From Clostridia bacterium (GTDB taxonomy: Bacteria > Bacillota > Clostridia > Christensenellales > CAG-138): a stretch of 64,000 nucleotides of DNA. The position numbers and the translations under genes are program-made. The DNA lies in contig JAFXZJ010000036.1 of the NCBI GenBank assembly GCA_017541305.1, forward strand, positions 1 to 64,000. The letters run 5' to 3'. Each line of letters begins with the position of its first letter. Positions within the stretch are counted from its first letter, which is position 1. Positions 41,110 through 50,613 of this stretch are shown here, in pieces. The notes beneath the pieces were generated by a model that saw only the letters and a list, made by a program, of their open reading frames with translations, made no database searches and had not been told where the DNA came from.

Positions 41110-42609
41110 TCAGCTTATCCCGAGCGCGAGTCTGAGTATCAGCAGTGCGTCGGTGGTGTCGATAGCGCCGTTTTCGTCCATGTCGCAGCCTTCAAGAAGC
41201 GTCTCGGGATCGCCATCGATACCGAGCGCCGCGCGGAGGACCAGGAGGGCGTCCTCGGTATCGACAGCGCCGTCGCCGTTGGCGTCGCCTATCAGTGTTT
41301 CATCATCAGTGAATTGCGCAATAAACACCTTTTCGGTCTCAAAAAACGTACTTAGATCAAGCTCCTCATCGGTCGATAATAAGTCGCCTTCCTCATTAAA
41401 CCATCCTTCAAAATTAGAATTGTCTTGACAGGTTGATGCTGCAACAAACGAATCGTCGTCAATTGATACTATACAGCCAACATATCCGTTGCCAAAGGTT
41501 CTGATAGTATCTATTTGAAAATTCTTACAATTGCTTAAATCAATACTATTCAACGGGTTCTCTGTACAGTACAGATTTCTGACATAGTCATTTAAGTTCA
41601 AATCATTTATTCTATTTTGTGAACAATTGAGCGTACTCAAGCCGGTATTGTGGGAGACGTCCAAAGAGCTCAAGCGGTTGTTATCACACCAAAGGCTTTC
41701 GAGCAATGAACAATTTGAAATGTCAAGCTCTGTGAGATTATTGTTGTTCAAGGCAAGTTCACGCAACTGAACATTGTTCGAAAGATCAATTGCGGATAAG
41801 CAATTACCGTTTGCAGACAAACTCTCAAGCGCCGGGGCGTTCGAAACGTCTATACTGTTCAGACCGCATTCACGACAGCCTAACATCCATAACGACTCGC
41901 AGAATGGAATGCTGAAACTATCCATCTGCATGTAGTCACAGCTTATAACTTCCAGCTTCATATTATGCGAAAGGTCTATTTCTCTGATATGATTTTTTGC
42001 AGTGCTTGTGCCAAACGGATCATTGCCGAAATACAGATGAATCAATTCGGCATTGTTCGAAAGATCTAACGTGCCGAGATTATTGTTCTCACACCACAGC
42101 ACTCTAAGCTTGAGACAGCTTGATACGTCAAGTTCCGTTAGGTAATTCGAATGGCAATACAGCCATTGTAATTCATTACAATCAGAAACGCTTATCCTAT
42201 CCAAGCTGTTATTTCCACAATCCAAGTGGCATAGATAAGAACATGCGTCCAGCACTAATTCTCCATTCAGATTGCACATGCCTATTCGTATTTCGGCAAT
42301 TCGCATTTCATCATTAAACATCTCCCAAGAGAACCGATGATGAGGGTTCCACGGATTATTATTATCCTCTCCCCATGATCCGGGATCGTTGGGATCATAG
42401 TCGGCATTCAGCAAAGTACCGTTTTTTATGCCGTTTTCGTTAGTTTGCTCAAGGAACGCGACAATTGTATTGTAGTCATGTTCATTATAGCCCTCCGGGA
42501 CGATCCATTCTTCTTCGGCAATAGCCGCTTCACGAGCAAACGGAACTGCGAAAACAACAGACAAAGCAAGAAGAAGAGCAGAGAAAATTGAAAGGATACG
42601 CTTGTTCAT
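41110..42609 (-). CDS. Secreted leucine-rich-repeat protein with dockerin
   Basis: This 499-residue protein has a signal peptide (first 27 residues), about a dozen internalin-like repeats of 20-22 residues with the core LTELDISN/LSAIDLSNN (about residues 95-345), a spacer with a FEGWFNEEGD motif, and a two-loop type I dockerin (last 62 residues). Unlike the BspA-type genes at 3-8 kb, the repeats are SDS22/internalin-like. The coding sequence is clearly AT-richer than its surroundings, except the dockerin part, which looks native. This suggests a foreign repeat domain joined to a local dockerin. Confidence 0.88.
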   Translation of the reverse strand: MNKRILSIFSALLLALSVVFAVPFAREAAIAEEEWIVPEGYNEHDYNTIVAFLEQTNENGIKNGTLLNADYDPNDPGSWGEDNNNPWNPHHRFSWEMFNDEMRIAEIRIGMCNLNGELVLDACSYLCHLDCGNNSLDRISVSDCNELQWLYCHSNYLTELDVSSCLKLRVLWCENNNLGTLDLSNNAELIHLYFGNDPFGTSTAKNHIREIDLSHNMKLEVISCDYMQMDSFSIPFCESLWMLGCRECGLNSIDVSNAPALESLSANGNCLSAIDLSNNVQLRELALNNNNLTELDISNCSLLESLWCDNNRLSSLDVSHNTGLSTLNCSQNRINDLNLNDYVRNLYCTENPLNSIDLSNCKNFQIDTIRTFGNGYVGCIVSIDDDSFVAASTCQDNSNFEGWFNEEGDLLSTDEELDLSTFFETEKVFIAQFTDDETLIGDANGDGAVDTEDALLVLRAALGIDGDPETLLEGCDMDENGAIDTTDALLILRLALGIS

Positions 42610-42656
42610 TTTGGTATTTACCTCCTTAAACTTAACTAATCATGCAAATCAATTGA

Positions 42657-42676
42657 TGATTAATATCTATTAATCA
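42657..42676. promoter_or_regulatory. Perfect palindrome between LRR/dockerin and ArsR-type genes
   Basis: TGATTAATATCTATTAATCA is an 8-bp inverted repeat with a 4-bp centre in the 170-bp divergent region. Such AT-rich palindromes are typical of ArsR-family operators, and the divergent gene encodes a protein with an ArsR-like domain. Confidence 0.6.
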
Positions 42677-42779
42677 TATTATAACGGGTTTTTATTTGAT
42701 TGTCAATAGGGATTAATCTTGATTTATAAAAAAAATTATAGTAAAATATGCTCAGATTATTGATGGGAAGGTCTGTACA

Positions 42780-43943
42780 ATGAAAATCCATTATGATATC
42801 ATTCCGCTATACGAAGCTCGTATCTATCTTTCAGATCGGTTTTCAAAGAATCGGGTTCGGGAAAGACTAGCCGATATTCAGAAGAAATCTGCAAGTATGA
42901 ATAATGAGTATTATGCTTTACTTGAGAGAATCTCTGCTTTTCAAGATGAACTCGACGAATTGTTTAAACCCGATGAGGTGATGCTTAAATACTTCACTCC
43001 GATCGAATTAAACCGGAATGTTTCAGATGCACTGACAATAACTATCGGAGGTATGCTGCTTGCGCTTCCGGGTGATTTACAGGCTCCCTTTGGTTTTGAT
43101 AACCTTATTGAAACTTATATGCAATGGCCTCACGACTTTTTGATCGAGCACTTTTATACTAACTCACTCTCTCCCTTTTTTGCAGACAGAGACGAGGATA
43201 AAGGTATGCTGGGTTTTGTTGCTGCTGCTGACAAAATACTTGCTAAGCCCGAAGAAAAATGGGCGCTTGTGGATGCAATATCAAATCCTTTTCCTCATCT
43301 TGAAAAACTGCGGAATTTGGTCTGTGCAGTTGCAAATGAAATAGAACGAATAAGCCTGTCAATAAAGGATGAATTGAAAAGAGCAATAGAAGAAATCAAA
43401 GGTTTTGGGGATCCATCAGCTATATTAAACAATCTTCTGAGAATGAATATGCAGGATAGTGAAATCAAATGGACCGAGTATTACCAGAGCATTTTTGCCT
43501 TTAATCGGGTTTGTTTCGCTCCATCCACACACTACTTCACAAGCACTATTGAGCACGGAGGTAAAGAGACCCCTTTGGGTGATCCAAATGTTTTGCTAAT
43601 CGTAGGTGTTTATATAGCTGCTCTTGTAAGGAAGAATGCTACAATCGACGGACCGAGTTCGCATCTCTATCTGCTTAAACTGATTTCCGATCCTATGCGT
43701 TTCAACGTCCTTTGCGATATGTGCGATCATTATACCTACGGACTTGAGCTCGCGGAAAAGTACAAGACTACACGCAGCGCCATGTACTATCATCTGGAAA
43801 AGCTGGTAAGCAATGGTCTTATCGACCTTAAGTCGTCCGAATACCGCATGCTCTACACCATGAACAAGCGAAACGTGTATAACAAGCTGAACGCGCTGCG
43901 TGATTATCTGACCAACGGCTGGAAGCCGGAGGATGAAGAATAG
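42780..43943 (+). CDS. ArsR-type winged-helix regulator with large N-terminal domain
   Basis: This 387-residue protein has residues 1-285 as an alpha-helical domain of unknown family. The C-terminal 80-90 residues form an ArsR-like winged helix (LISDPMRFNVLCDM, YGLELAEKYKTTRSAMYYHLEKL, recognition helix near residue 335, then LIDLKSSEYRMLYTM). The N-terminal part is AT-rich, the DNA-binding part is closer to local composition. GGAAGG lies eight bases before the ATG. It probably controls the divergent LRR/dockerin gene or itself. Inducer unknown. Confidence 0.8.
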   Translation: MKIHYDIIPLYEARIYLSDRFSKNRVRERLADIQKKSASMNNEYYALLERISAFQDELDELFKPDEVMLKYFTPIELNRNVSDALTITIGGMLLALPGDLQAPFGFDNLIETYMQWPHDFLIEHFYTNSLSPFFADRDEDKGMLGFVAAADKILAKPEEKWALVDAISNPFPHLEKLRNLVCAVANEIERISLSIKDELKRAIEEIKGFGDPSAILNNLLRMNMQDSEIKWTEYYQSIFAFNRVCFAPSTHYFTSTIEHGGKETPLGDPNVLLIVGVYIAALVRKNATIDGPSSHLYLLKLISDPMRFNVLCDMCDHYTYGLELAEKYKTTRSAMYYHLEKLVSNGLIDLKSSEYRMLYTMNKRNVYNKLNALRDYLTNGWKPEDEE

Positions 43944-43952
43944 GCATTGCGT

Positions 43953-44516
43953 ATGGTACCCTATACAGTTATAAAAAGCCGCAGAAGGAGCATCGGCATA
44001 AGCCTTGACCGTGACGGGAACGTGACGGTCAGGGCGCCGATGCTCTGCACCAAAAAGGAGATCGAAAACGCCCTGCGCGAGGCCGAGGGCTGGATCGGAA
44101 GGACGAGAGCGAAGCTCGACAGGGTCAAGGCCGAGGCGGAAGGCGCGGGGGCCTTGAGCGAAGGCGATATAAGGAAGCTCGGCGCGGATATGCTCAGGGT
44201 GCTTCCCGAAAAGCTTATGCGTTATTCGGCGCTTCTTGACGTGGAATACGGCCGCGTGAGCGTGCGCAATCAGCGCAGCAAATGGGGAAGCTGCTCCGCA
44301 AAGGGCAATCTCAACTTCAACTGCCTTTTGATGCTTGCACCAGAGGCGGTCATGGATTACGTGATAGTGCACGAGCTGTGTCACCTGAAGCATCCGGATC
44401 ACTCGAAGGCGTTCTGGGCGGAGGTGGAGAGCGTCGATCCCGATTATAAGGCGCACAGGAAATGGCTGAAGGATCACGGCGGCGCGCTGATGGCGAGAGC
44501 GCACGCATTGGAATAA
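43953..44516 (+). CDS. YgjP/SprT-like M48-type metallopeptidase (DUF45)
   Basis: This 187-residue protein has an N-terminal beta region with SRRRSIGISLDRDGNVTVRAP and the zinc site VIVHELCHLKHPDHSKAFW (HExxH plus downstream His), about residues 137-155. It also has the YgjP pattern RNQRSKWGSCSAKGNLNFN. In E. coli YgjP is a small metallohydrolase of unclear role. The ATG at 43953 is chosen over a TTG at 43947. It begins 9 bp after the ArsR-type gene and leads a run of plus-strand genes. Confidence 0.9.
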   Translation: MVPYTVIKSRRRSIGISLDRDGNVTVRAPMLCTKKEIENALREAEGWIGRTRAKLDRVKAEAEGAGALSEGDIRKLGADMLRVLPEKLMRYSALLDVEYGRVSVRNQRSKWGSCSAKGNLNFNCLLMLAPEAVMDYVIVHELCHLKHPDHSKAFWAEVESVDPDYKAHRKWLKDHGGALMARAHALE

Positions 44517-44535
44517 CAGAACAGGAGAAAGCTCT

Positions 44536-46041
44536 ATGGAAAAGAAAAACGAAACCGATATCGGAGAACTGTTTATTAAGCTCTTCCCGCCGGAAACTGA
44601 TGCAGGCTTTGTCGAGGCTTCAAAAAAGCTTTGCGAATGGGACGGACGCCCGCGCATCGACGAGCTCAGAGCGTATTTCTGCAATATTTTTTTAGAATTG
44701 TATTCGGATGCGCCCGAGTACGATCCCAAATACGTATTCCTTGAGGATCCGGACTTGCACGCCTACTGCCGGGTGGCGGACAAGCTCTCTTCGGATCACG
44801 GCTTCTACAAGGGCGTGGCGGCTTTTTTCAGAGGCGACCGCAGAGCCGCGCAAAGACTGCTGCTGAAGAATATCGACGATCATCGCCCGACGGCGGAGGA
44901 TCCCGTCACCGAATATGAGATCGCCGACTTTTTTGTGATATTCAAAAACAGGTTTCCTGCGTTCTGGCCCGCGCTCTGTGAGAAATACGCGGGATACGGC
45001 GTGTCGCCCGAAATAATCGATCTGTGCAGACTGATACCGAGGTATTTATCCTGCGCTATGGAGGAAAGGATCGATCTTCTGACGGATCATCTTTCCCGCT
45101 GTCCCGGATCCCGATTTGCAAGAGAACGTCTCGGATTGGATTATTATTCGATGAAGATGTGGAGGAACGCTGCCGCCTGCCTTGAAAACGACGACGATCC
45201 CGTTGCAGTCAAATACAACAATCTGCTGTATTATTTGGCAAACGCGTATTTAAAATGCGGAGAGCTTGTTTCCGCGGAAAAGACCTGCAGGAAATGCCTT
45301 GACGCCTATCCCGACGAGCCGGACGTGATGAATCTTTTGGGCTATACCCTTATGAAGCGCAAACGGTATTCCGAGGCGTTGAGCGTATTTGAAAAATGTC
45401 TTGAAGAAAACAGGGATATTCCCTATTCCGCGAACAACTGCGTTAAAACGCTTCTGTACTTGGGCAGGAATAAGGAAGCGCTGGATATCGTGAACGGAGG
45501 AAAGTACCGGATCGATAAGCACATCACCGAAAAAGCCGTTCGCGCATACAGGGAAAAGCGTCCTGCGGCGCGGATCACGATCGAGGAAGGGCCGGATGAA
45601 GCGGAGCTTACAGCGGAGCGCCGCGCGGCTTCCGAAAAGAGCGGCATGCAGTTCCATCTGGAGAAGCTGCTCGAGGACGAGCTTGAAGCCAAGCTCAACG
45701 CAGGTATCCCCGTTTTCGGAAAAAAGCTCAGCATATTCAGAAGGCCGGGCGAATACGGGAGACAGTACGTGATACCTGTGGGAAGGCTCGATCTGCTTTG
45801 CGAGGACGAGGAAGGGGATCTTTACGTTGTCGAATTGAAACGCGATTCGGGCTATGACGACGCATACGCCAAAACCGTGCAGTACATGGAGTGGTTTGAA
45901 AAGAGCACAAGATTCAAGAACAAAACGATATTCGGAATAATCTGCCTCAACGCCCCGTCAAATGAGCTTATTGAGAAGGTGCGCGGGAATAAGCGGATCA
46001 GCCTTTTCGAGTATTCGATCCGCTTTTCGGAGATCGAATGA
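44536..46041 (+). CDS. TPR-repeat protein with C-terminal NucS-like nuclease domain
   Basis: This is a 501-residue protein. Tetratricopeptide-like helices cover about residues 150-330 (NLLGYTLMKRKRYSEALSV, NNCVKTLLYLGRNKEALDI). The last 120 residues resemble the NucS/PD-(D/E)XK nuclease fold: PVGRLDLLCEDEEGDLYVVELKR supplies the D...ExK catalytic pattern. NucS enzymes cut DNA at mismatches or branches. It is 20 bp after the metallopeptidase gene, with AGGAG before the ATG. The first 140 residues are helical and unassigned. A DNA-repair or defence role is inference. Confidence 0.8.
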   Translation: MEKKNETDIGELFIKLFPPETDAGFVEASKKLCEWDGRPRIDELRAYFCNIFLELYSDAPEYDPKYVFLEDPDLHAYCRVADKLSSDHGFYKGVAAFFRGDRRAAQRLLLKNIDDHRPTAEDPVTEYEIADFFVIFKNRFPAFWPALCEKYAGYGVSPEIIDLCRLIPRYLSCAMEERIDLLTDHLSRCPGSRFARERLGLDYYSMKMWRNAAACLENDDDPVAVKYNNLLYYLANAYLKCGELVSAEKTCRKCLDAYPDEPDVMNLLGYTLMKRKRYSEALSVFEKCLEENRDIPYSANNCVKTLLYLGRNKEALDIVNGGKYRIDKHITEKAVRAYREKRPAARITIEEGPDEAELTAERRAASEKSGMQFHLEKLLEDELEAKLNAGIPVFGKKLSIFRRPGEYGRQYVIPVGRLDLLCEDEEGDLYVVELKRDSGYDDAYAKTVQYMEWFEKSTRFKNKTIFGIICLNAPSNELIEKVRGNKRISLFEYSIRFSEIE

Positions 46042-46060
46042 TGGCAATAAAGGAGTAAAA

Positions 46061-46681
46061 ATGTTAGACAGCAAAGGTTTCGATCTGTGGGCAGACGGCT
46101 ATGATAAGGCCGTAGGACTTTCGGACGAGGATAATCGCTATCCCTTTGCCAGGTATAAGGACGTGCTCGGCAGCATCTTCGCGCGCGTGATGGAAAAGGG
46201 CCCCTGCCGCGTACTTGATTTGGGCTTTGGCACAGGCGTACTGACGGCAAGGCTGTATGAGGCCGGGTGCGAGGTCTTCGGGCAGGATTTTTCGCCCAAT
46301 ATGATCTCAAAGGCCAAAGCGAAGATGCCCGGAGCAAAGCTTTTCTGCGGTGATTTTTCAAAGGGGCTCGCGGATGAAATTACGGCGAACCGCTTTGACG
46401 CGATAGTCGCGACATACTCGCTCCACCATATCCCGGATGCGGACAAGCCTTTATTCATTCGCGGTCTGTATGCGCTCCTAAACTGCGGCGGGACGCTTTT
46501 GATAGGCGACGTTGCCTTCCGCACACGCGCCGAGCTTGAGAAGTGCAGAGCCGAGGCCGGCGACGAATGGGACGACGAGGAATACTATTTCGTTTTTGAC
46601 GAGCTCGAGCCCCTGCTGCCCGGGTTGGGATTCGAAAAGATCTCACACTGCGCGGGGATTTTGAGCCTTCGCCGCGATTGA
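46061..46681 (+). CDS. SAM-dependent class I methyltransferase
   Basis: This 206-residue protein has the Rossmann SAM loop VLDLGFGTGVLTARL (motif I, about residues 48-62), GQDFSPNMI (motif II) and DAIVATYSLHHI (motif IV). The N-terminal FDLWADGYDKAVGLSD resembles YrrT-type methyltransferases. Substrate is unknown. AAAGGAG is seven bases upstream of the ATG; the upstream frame overlaps the TPR-NucS gene. It is 19 bp after that gene. Confidence 0.88.
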   Translation: MLDSKGFDLWADGYDKAVGLSDEDNRYPFARYKDVLGSIFARVMEKGPCRVLDLGFGTGVLTARLYEAGCEVFGQDFSPNMISKAKAKMPGAKLFCGDFSKGLADEITANRFDAIVATYSLHHIPDADKPLFIRGLYALLNCGGTLLIGDVAFRTRAELEKCRAEAGDEWDDEEYYFVFDELEPLLPGLGFEKISHCAGILSLRRD

Positions 46682-46706
46682 CTTTTTTTACATTTGCTGA
46701 TATAGT
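46678..46706 (+). promoter_or_regulatory. Promoter of the HerA-like/NERD pair
   Basis: TTGACT, 17 bp, TATAGT (46701-46706), 34 bp before the ATG at 46741. It overlaps the stop of the methyltransferase gene. Confidence 0.65.
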
Positions 46707-46740
46707 AATAGCATCCTGAAAGATCGGAGCTTATTTTGTT

Positions 46741-48276
46741 ATGCTTAAAGACGGTAAGGTGCTCGTTGGCAAGGGCAATATCGAAACATACATACTCCCG
46801 CAGATGGCGAACCGCCACGGCCTGATCGCCGGCGCGACCGGCACGGGCAAGACCATCACTTTGAAGGTGATGGCGGAAAGCTTTTCCGACATGGGCGTGC
46901 CCGTATTCCTTGCGGACGTCAAGGGCGACCTTGCGGGCTGCGTCAAGGCGGGCGATTACGAGACGATAAAAAAGCGCGTGGAGGGCATGGGCTTTGACGA
47001 GACGACCTTCCCCATGAAGGCTTATCCCGTGAAGTTCTGGGACGTATTCGGCGACGGCGGGCATCCCGTGAGGACGACCGTTTCCGAGATGGGTCCTTCG
47101 CTGCTTGCAAGGCTTCTGGGCTTGACCGAGGTGCAGACGGGCGTGCTTGCGATAGTGTTCCGCGTGGCGGACGACAAGGGCTGGCTGCTGACGGACCTGA
47201 AGGATCTGCGTGCTATGGTGGCCTATTGCACCGAGAACTCATCCGATCTGCTCAACGAATACGGCAATATCTCGCGCCAGTCCGCAGGCGCCGTGCAAAG
47301 GGCGCTCCTGCAGCTTGAGGACGCCGGCGGAGACGTTTTCTTCGGCGAGCCCGACATACAGCTTGCCGACTGGATGCAGAATTCCGATGACGGACGCGGC
47401 TATATCAACATATTCCACTGCGCTAAGCTGTACAGGTCTCCCCTGCTCTATTCGACCTTTATGCTGTGGCTGCTGGCTGAGCTGTTTGAGGAGCTGCCCG
47501 AGGTGGGCGACCTGGAAAAGCCCAAGCTGGTGTTCTTTTTTGACGAGGCGCATCTGCTTTTCCACGATTCGACCAAGGCGCTGAGGGACAATATCGAGCA
47601 GGTGGTGAAGCTCATACGCTCCAAGGGCGTGGGCGTGTACTTTATCACGCAGCAGCCCTCCGACGTGCCCGATCCCATATTGGCTCAGCTCGGCAACCGC
47701 GTGCAGCACGCTCTGAGAGCCTACACTCCCTCGGAGCAGAGGGCGGTGAGGGCCGCGGCGCAGACCTTCCGCGTAAACCCCGAATTCGACACCGAGGAGG
47801 CCATAATGGCGCTTGGCACGGGCGAGGCGATAGTCAGCTTCCTCGATGAAAAGGGCCGCCCCAATATCTGCGAGCGCGTGACGATCATGCCCCCGCAGTC
47901 CATGATGGGCGCGATAGACGACGAGCGCAGGAAGGCCGAGATAGAGGCCTCGGACGTCTACGGCAAGTATGACGAGGCAGTGGACAACGAATCCGCATAC
48001 GAGATAATCAACGCGGACAAGCTCGAGCGCGAAAAGCAGCAGGCCGAGGAGGCGCAGGCGGCGCTTGAGGCCAAGGAGCGCGAGAAGGCCGAGAAGGAAG
48101 CCGCAAAGGAGGCCGCGCGCAAGGAAAAGGAAAAGGCCGCCGCCGAAAAGAAAAAGGCCGCAAAGAAGAAGAATTCCACTTTGGGCAAGGTGGCGTCGTC
48201 GACCGTGAATTCGATAGGCCGCGAGCTGGGCAAATCCATTTTCCGCGGGATCCTGGGCATATTTAAGAAGGGATAA
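46741..48276 (+). CDS. HerA-like (DUF853) ATPase
   Basis: This 511-residue protein has Walker A GATGTGKTIT (about residues 31-40) and Walker B KLVFFFDEAHLLF (about 261-273). An arginine-containing QQPSDVPDPILAQLGNRVQHALRAYT segment and a Lys/Glu/Ala-rich coiled tail (about 420-480) follow. The DUF853 family is related to HerA/FtsK DNA pumps. Its target is unknown. The NERD gene follows 7 bp later, so the pair may form a helicase-nuclease unit as HerA-NurA does in archaea; this is inference. Confidence 0.92.
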   Translation: MLKDGKVLVGKGNIETYILPQMANRHGLIAGATGTGKTITLKVMAESFSDMGVPVFLADVKGDLAGCVKAGDYETIKKRVEGMGFDETTFPMKAYPVKFWDVFGDGGHPVRTTVSEMGPSLLARLLGLTEVQTGVLAIVFRVADDKGWLLTDLKDLRAMVAYCTENSSDLLNEYGNISRQSAGAVQRALLQLEDAGGDVFFGEPDIQLADWMQNSDDGRGYINIFHCAKLYRSPLLYSTFMLWLLAELFEELPEVGDLEKPKLVFFFDEAHLLFHDSTKALRDNIEQVVKLIRSKGVGVYFITQQPSDVPDPILAQLGNRVQHALRAYTPSEQRAVRAAAQTFRVNPEFDTEEAIMALGTGEAIVSFLDEKGRPNICERVTIMPPQSMMGAIDDERRKAEIEASDVYGKYDEAVDNESAYEIINADKLEREKQQAEEAQAALEAKEREKAEKEAAKEAARKEKEKAAAEKKKAAKKKNSTLGKVASSTVNSIGRELGKSIFRGILGIFKKG

Positions 48277-48283
48277 TCAACAG

Positions 48284-49123
48284 TTGCCTTATATTATAGC
48301 AGGTTCGGTACTGATAATCGTCTTGACTGCCGCGCTCCTCTATGCTACGAGGGAGCGCAGGCGGTTCAATTCGTCCCAATACAGGCGCATCACGGGCAAT
48401 TCGTGGGACGACGTGCGCTCCGACGCGAGCCGCAGCGCCGAATACAATATCTACGACGCCCTGCGCGAATATGAGAAGCGCGGCGCGAAATTCCTGTTCA
48501 ACCTATACATACCCATGGAGCACGGCGGCACGACCGAGCTGGACGCGATCATGATCTGTTCGCGCGGGATACTCGTTTTCGAGAGCAAGAGCCGCTACGG
48601 ATGGATCGAGGGCAGCGACACCGAGCGCGAATGGAAGCAGCTGCTCTTCAGGCGGGACGGATCGCTTATCGAAAACAAGCTTTACAACCCCGTCATGCAG
48701 AACCGCGGGCACGTGGCGCATCTTAAAAAGCTTCTGGGCGGCAGGGTGCCCATGTTCTCCGTGATCGTATTCTCGGACAATACGGACATAAAGCGCATCA
48801 AGGTGAGCTATCCCGATACGCTCATCACCAACGAAAGCAGGCTTAAAATAGTCGCGGGCAATATCTATTGGAACGCCCCCGAGGGCTTGAGCGAGAGCGA
48901 CATACAGAGCATCTATTTCAAGCTTTATCAGTACACGCGCGTCTCCGACGAGGAGAAGGAAAAGCATATAAAGGATATCAAAAAGAAGTATCTTTCGGAA
49001 AGGAACGGAGCCTCGAAGAAGGCGCAGTCCAAAGCGCGCCCACGGCCCGCTCAGACGAATCGGCAGAGGCAGACCCGCCCGCCGCAGGTACGAAGGACGC
49101 CCCAAAGGCCGCGAGGCAATTGA
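48284..49123 (+). CDS. NERD-domain protein with N-terminal membrane anchor
   Basis: This 279-residue protein has one transmembrane helix (about residues 3-21), a NERD (nuclease-related) domain (about 50-175) with GGTTELDAIMICSRGILVFESKSRYG, whose D...ExK pattern matches PD-(D/E)XK folds, and a basic Gln/Arg/Pro-rich tail (about 240-279). The start is a TTG at 48284 with AAGGGA about 11 bases upstream. It is cotranscribed with the HerA-like ATPase. Nuclease activity is inferred from fold only. Confidence 0.88.
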   Translation: MPYIIAGSVLIIVLTAALLYATRERRRFNSSQYRRITGNSWDDVRSDASRSAEYNIYDALREYEKRGAKFLFNLYIPMEHGGTTELDAIMICSRGILVFESKSRYGWIEGSDTEREWKQLLFRRDGSLIENKLYNPVMQNRGHVAHLKKLLGGRVPMFSVIVFSDNTDIKRIKVSYPDTLITNESRLKIVAGNIYWNAPEGLSESDIQSIYFKLYQYTRVSDEEKEKHIKDIKKKYLSERNGASKKAQSKARPRPAQTNRQRQTRPPQVRRTPQRPRGN

Positions 49124-49134
49124 GATGAAATATA

Positions 49135-49162
49135 AAAAATCCTGTGATCACAGGATTTTTTG
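49135..49162. terminator. Bidirectional terminator
   Basis: A nearly perfect palindrome AAAAATCCTGTG/CACAGGATTTTT lies between the NERD stop (49123) and the MATE stop (49168), U-rich on both strands. Confidence 0.85.
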
Positions 49163-49167
49163 TTTGC

Positions 49168-50550
49168 TTATTCGAGCTCGGTGAGGTTGTTGACCCATTT
49201 GCGGCGCTTGATCATGATATAGCCTATCACGCATTTTATGATATCGAGCCCGCGCACGATTATGAACATGGGCACGATGGGGATATCGGTGAAGCGCGAG
49301 AGCACGAACGCCGTGGGCACGCACACGGCCCAGACGAACACGCTGTCGAAGAGGAACGTGATGAGCGTTTTGCCGCCGGAGCGAAGCGTGAAATAGCTTG
49401 AGTTGGTGAACGAATCGACGGGCATCATTGCGGCGCTTACGAGCAGCAGGGTGCAGGCAAGATCGCGCACGCCCTCGGTGGTGTTATAAAGCATGGGGAT
49501 GAACCGCGCTACGGCCGCCATTATAATGCCCACGGCGGTGCAGAGCAACAATGAGAACATGATGAGACGCCTGTCCTCCTCGACGGCCTCTTCCTCGCGT
49601 CCCGCGCCGAGATGCTGACCGACTATTATCGATATCGTCGCGCCCATGGCAAAGAACGAGCAGAAGAACAGGTTGGACACCGTGGAGGAGATATTGACCG
49701 CGGAGACCACCTCGAGCCCGCGCTTGGAATAGCACTGGTTGAGCATCGTCATGCCGCTTGCCCACAGCACCTCGTTGAGCAGCAGGGGCAGTCCCTTTAT
49801 TGCGATGTTCTTGAGCAGCGCTCCGGGCACCTTGGGTGAGGAATAGAGCCCCTTTAAATAGGTGAAGCTCTTTATATTTCCGTGCGCCCAGATGATGAGC
49901 ACGGCGCATTCCACCACCTTGGCGACGATGGTTGCTATCGCCGCGCCCCTGACGCCCATTGCGGGGGCGCCGAGCTTTCCGAATATGAGCACGTAATTGA
50001 GCGCGAGATTCACGATGATCGCGATTATGCCCGAAAGCATGGGAACGGTGGTCTGCCCCGTCTCCCTGAGCGTGCCCGCGTAGACCTGTGATATCGCGAA
50101 TGGAAGCATGGGGATGAGCATCAGCGCAAGATATTCCCGCCCGTAAGCCAGAGTGGCCTCGAGATCGAGATCCTCCTGCCCCTGATGGAGGAAGAGCCTT
50201 ATAAAATCGTCGCCGAAGAATATGAAGGCGAGCGTGAACAGCACCACCGAAGCGACGGCGATATAAAGCTTGACGCGGATCGAATTGCGCACGCCCACGT
50301 CGTCACGCTTGCCGTAAAACTGCGTGGTGAATATGCCCGCGCCGGAAATGCCGCCGAATATGCACAGATTGAAAACGAACATGAGCTGATTGACTATCGC
50401 CACTCCGCTCATGGGCTCGGTGCCCAGCCTGCCGACCATTATGTTGTCCAGAAGGCTCACGCCGTTGGTGATGACCTGCTGGATCAGTATCGGTATCATC
50501 ACCGTGAACACACGGCGATAAAACGCCTTGTTTCCGAAATATTTACTCAT
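49168..50550 (-). CDS. MATE-family efflux transporter
   Basis: This 460-residue protein has twelve predicted transmembrane helices in two MatE halves (about residues 15-175 and 240-400). Typical parts include VSLLDNIMVGRLG, FGGISGAGIFTTQFYGKRDD and, in the second half, GATISIIVGQHLGAGREEEA. It exports drugs or metabolites using Na+ or H+ gradients. Start MSKYFGN at 50550 is chosen over a further upstream frame to 50598. The ribosome site is weak (GGATAAAACT). Confidence 0.93.
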   Translation of the reverse strand: MSKYFGNKAFYRRVFTVMIPILIQQVITNGVSLLDNIMVGRLGTEPMSGVAIVNQLMFVFNLCIFGGISGAGIFTTQFYGKRDDVGVRNSIRVKLYIAVASVVLFTLAFIFFGDDFIRLFLHQGQEDLDLEATLAYGREYLALMLIPMLPFAISQVYAGTLRETGQTTVPMLSGIIAIIVNLALNYVLIFGKLGAPAMGVRGAAIATIVAKVVECAVLIIWAHGNIKSFTYLKGLYSSPKVPGALLKNIAIKGLPLLLNEVLWASGMTMLNQCYSKRGLEVVSAVNISSTVSNLFFCSFFAMGATISIIVGQHLGAGREEEAVEEDRRLIMFSLLLCTAVGIIMAAVARFIPMLYNTTEGVRDLACTLLLVSAAMMPVDSFTNSSYFTLRSGGKTLITFLFDSVFVWAVCVPTAFVLSRFTDIPIVPMFIIVRGLDIIKCVIGYIMIKRRKWVNNLTELE

Positions 50551-50613
50551 AGTTTTATCCGAAAAAGAATTTGCCCCTATTATAACAGATAGGGGCAAAA
50601 ATGCAAATATATG

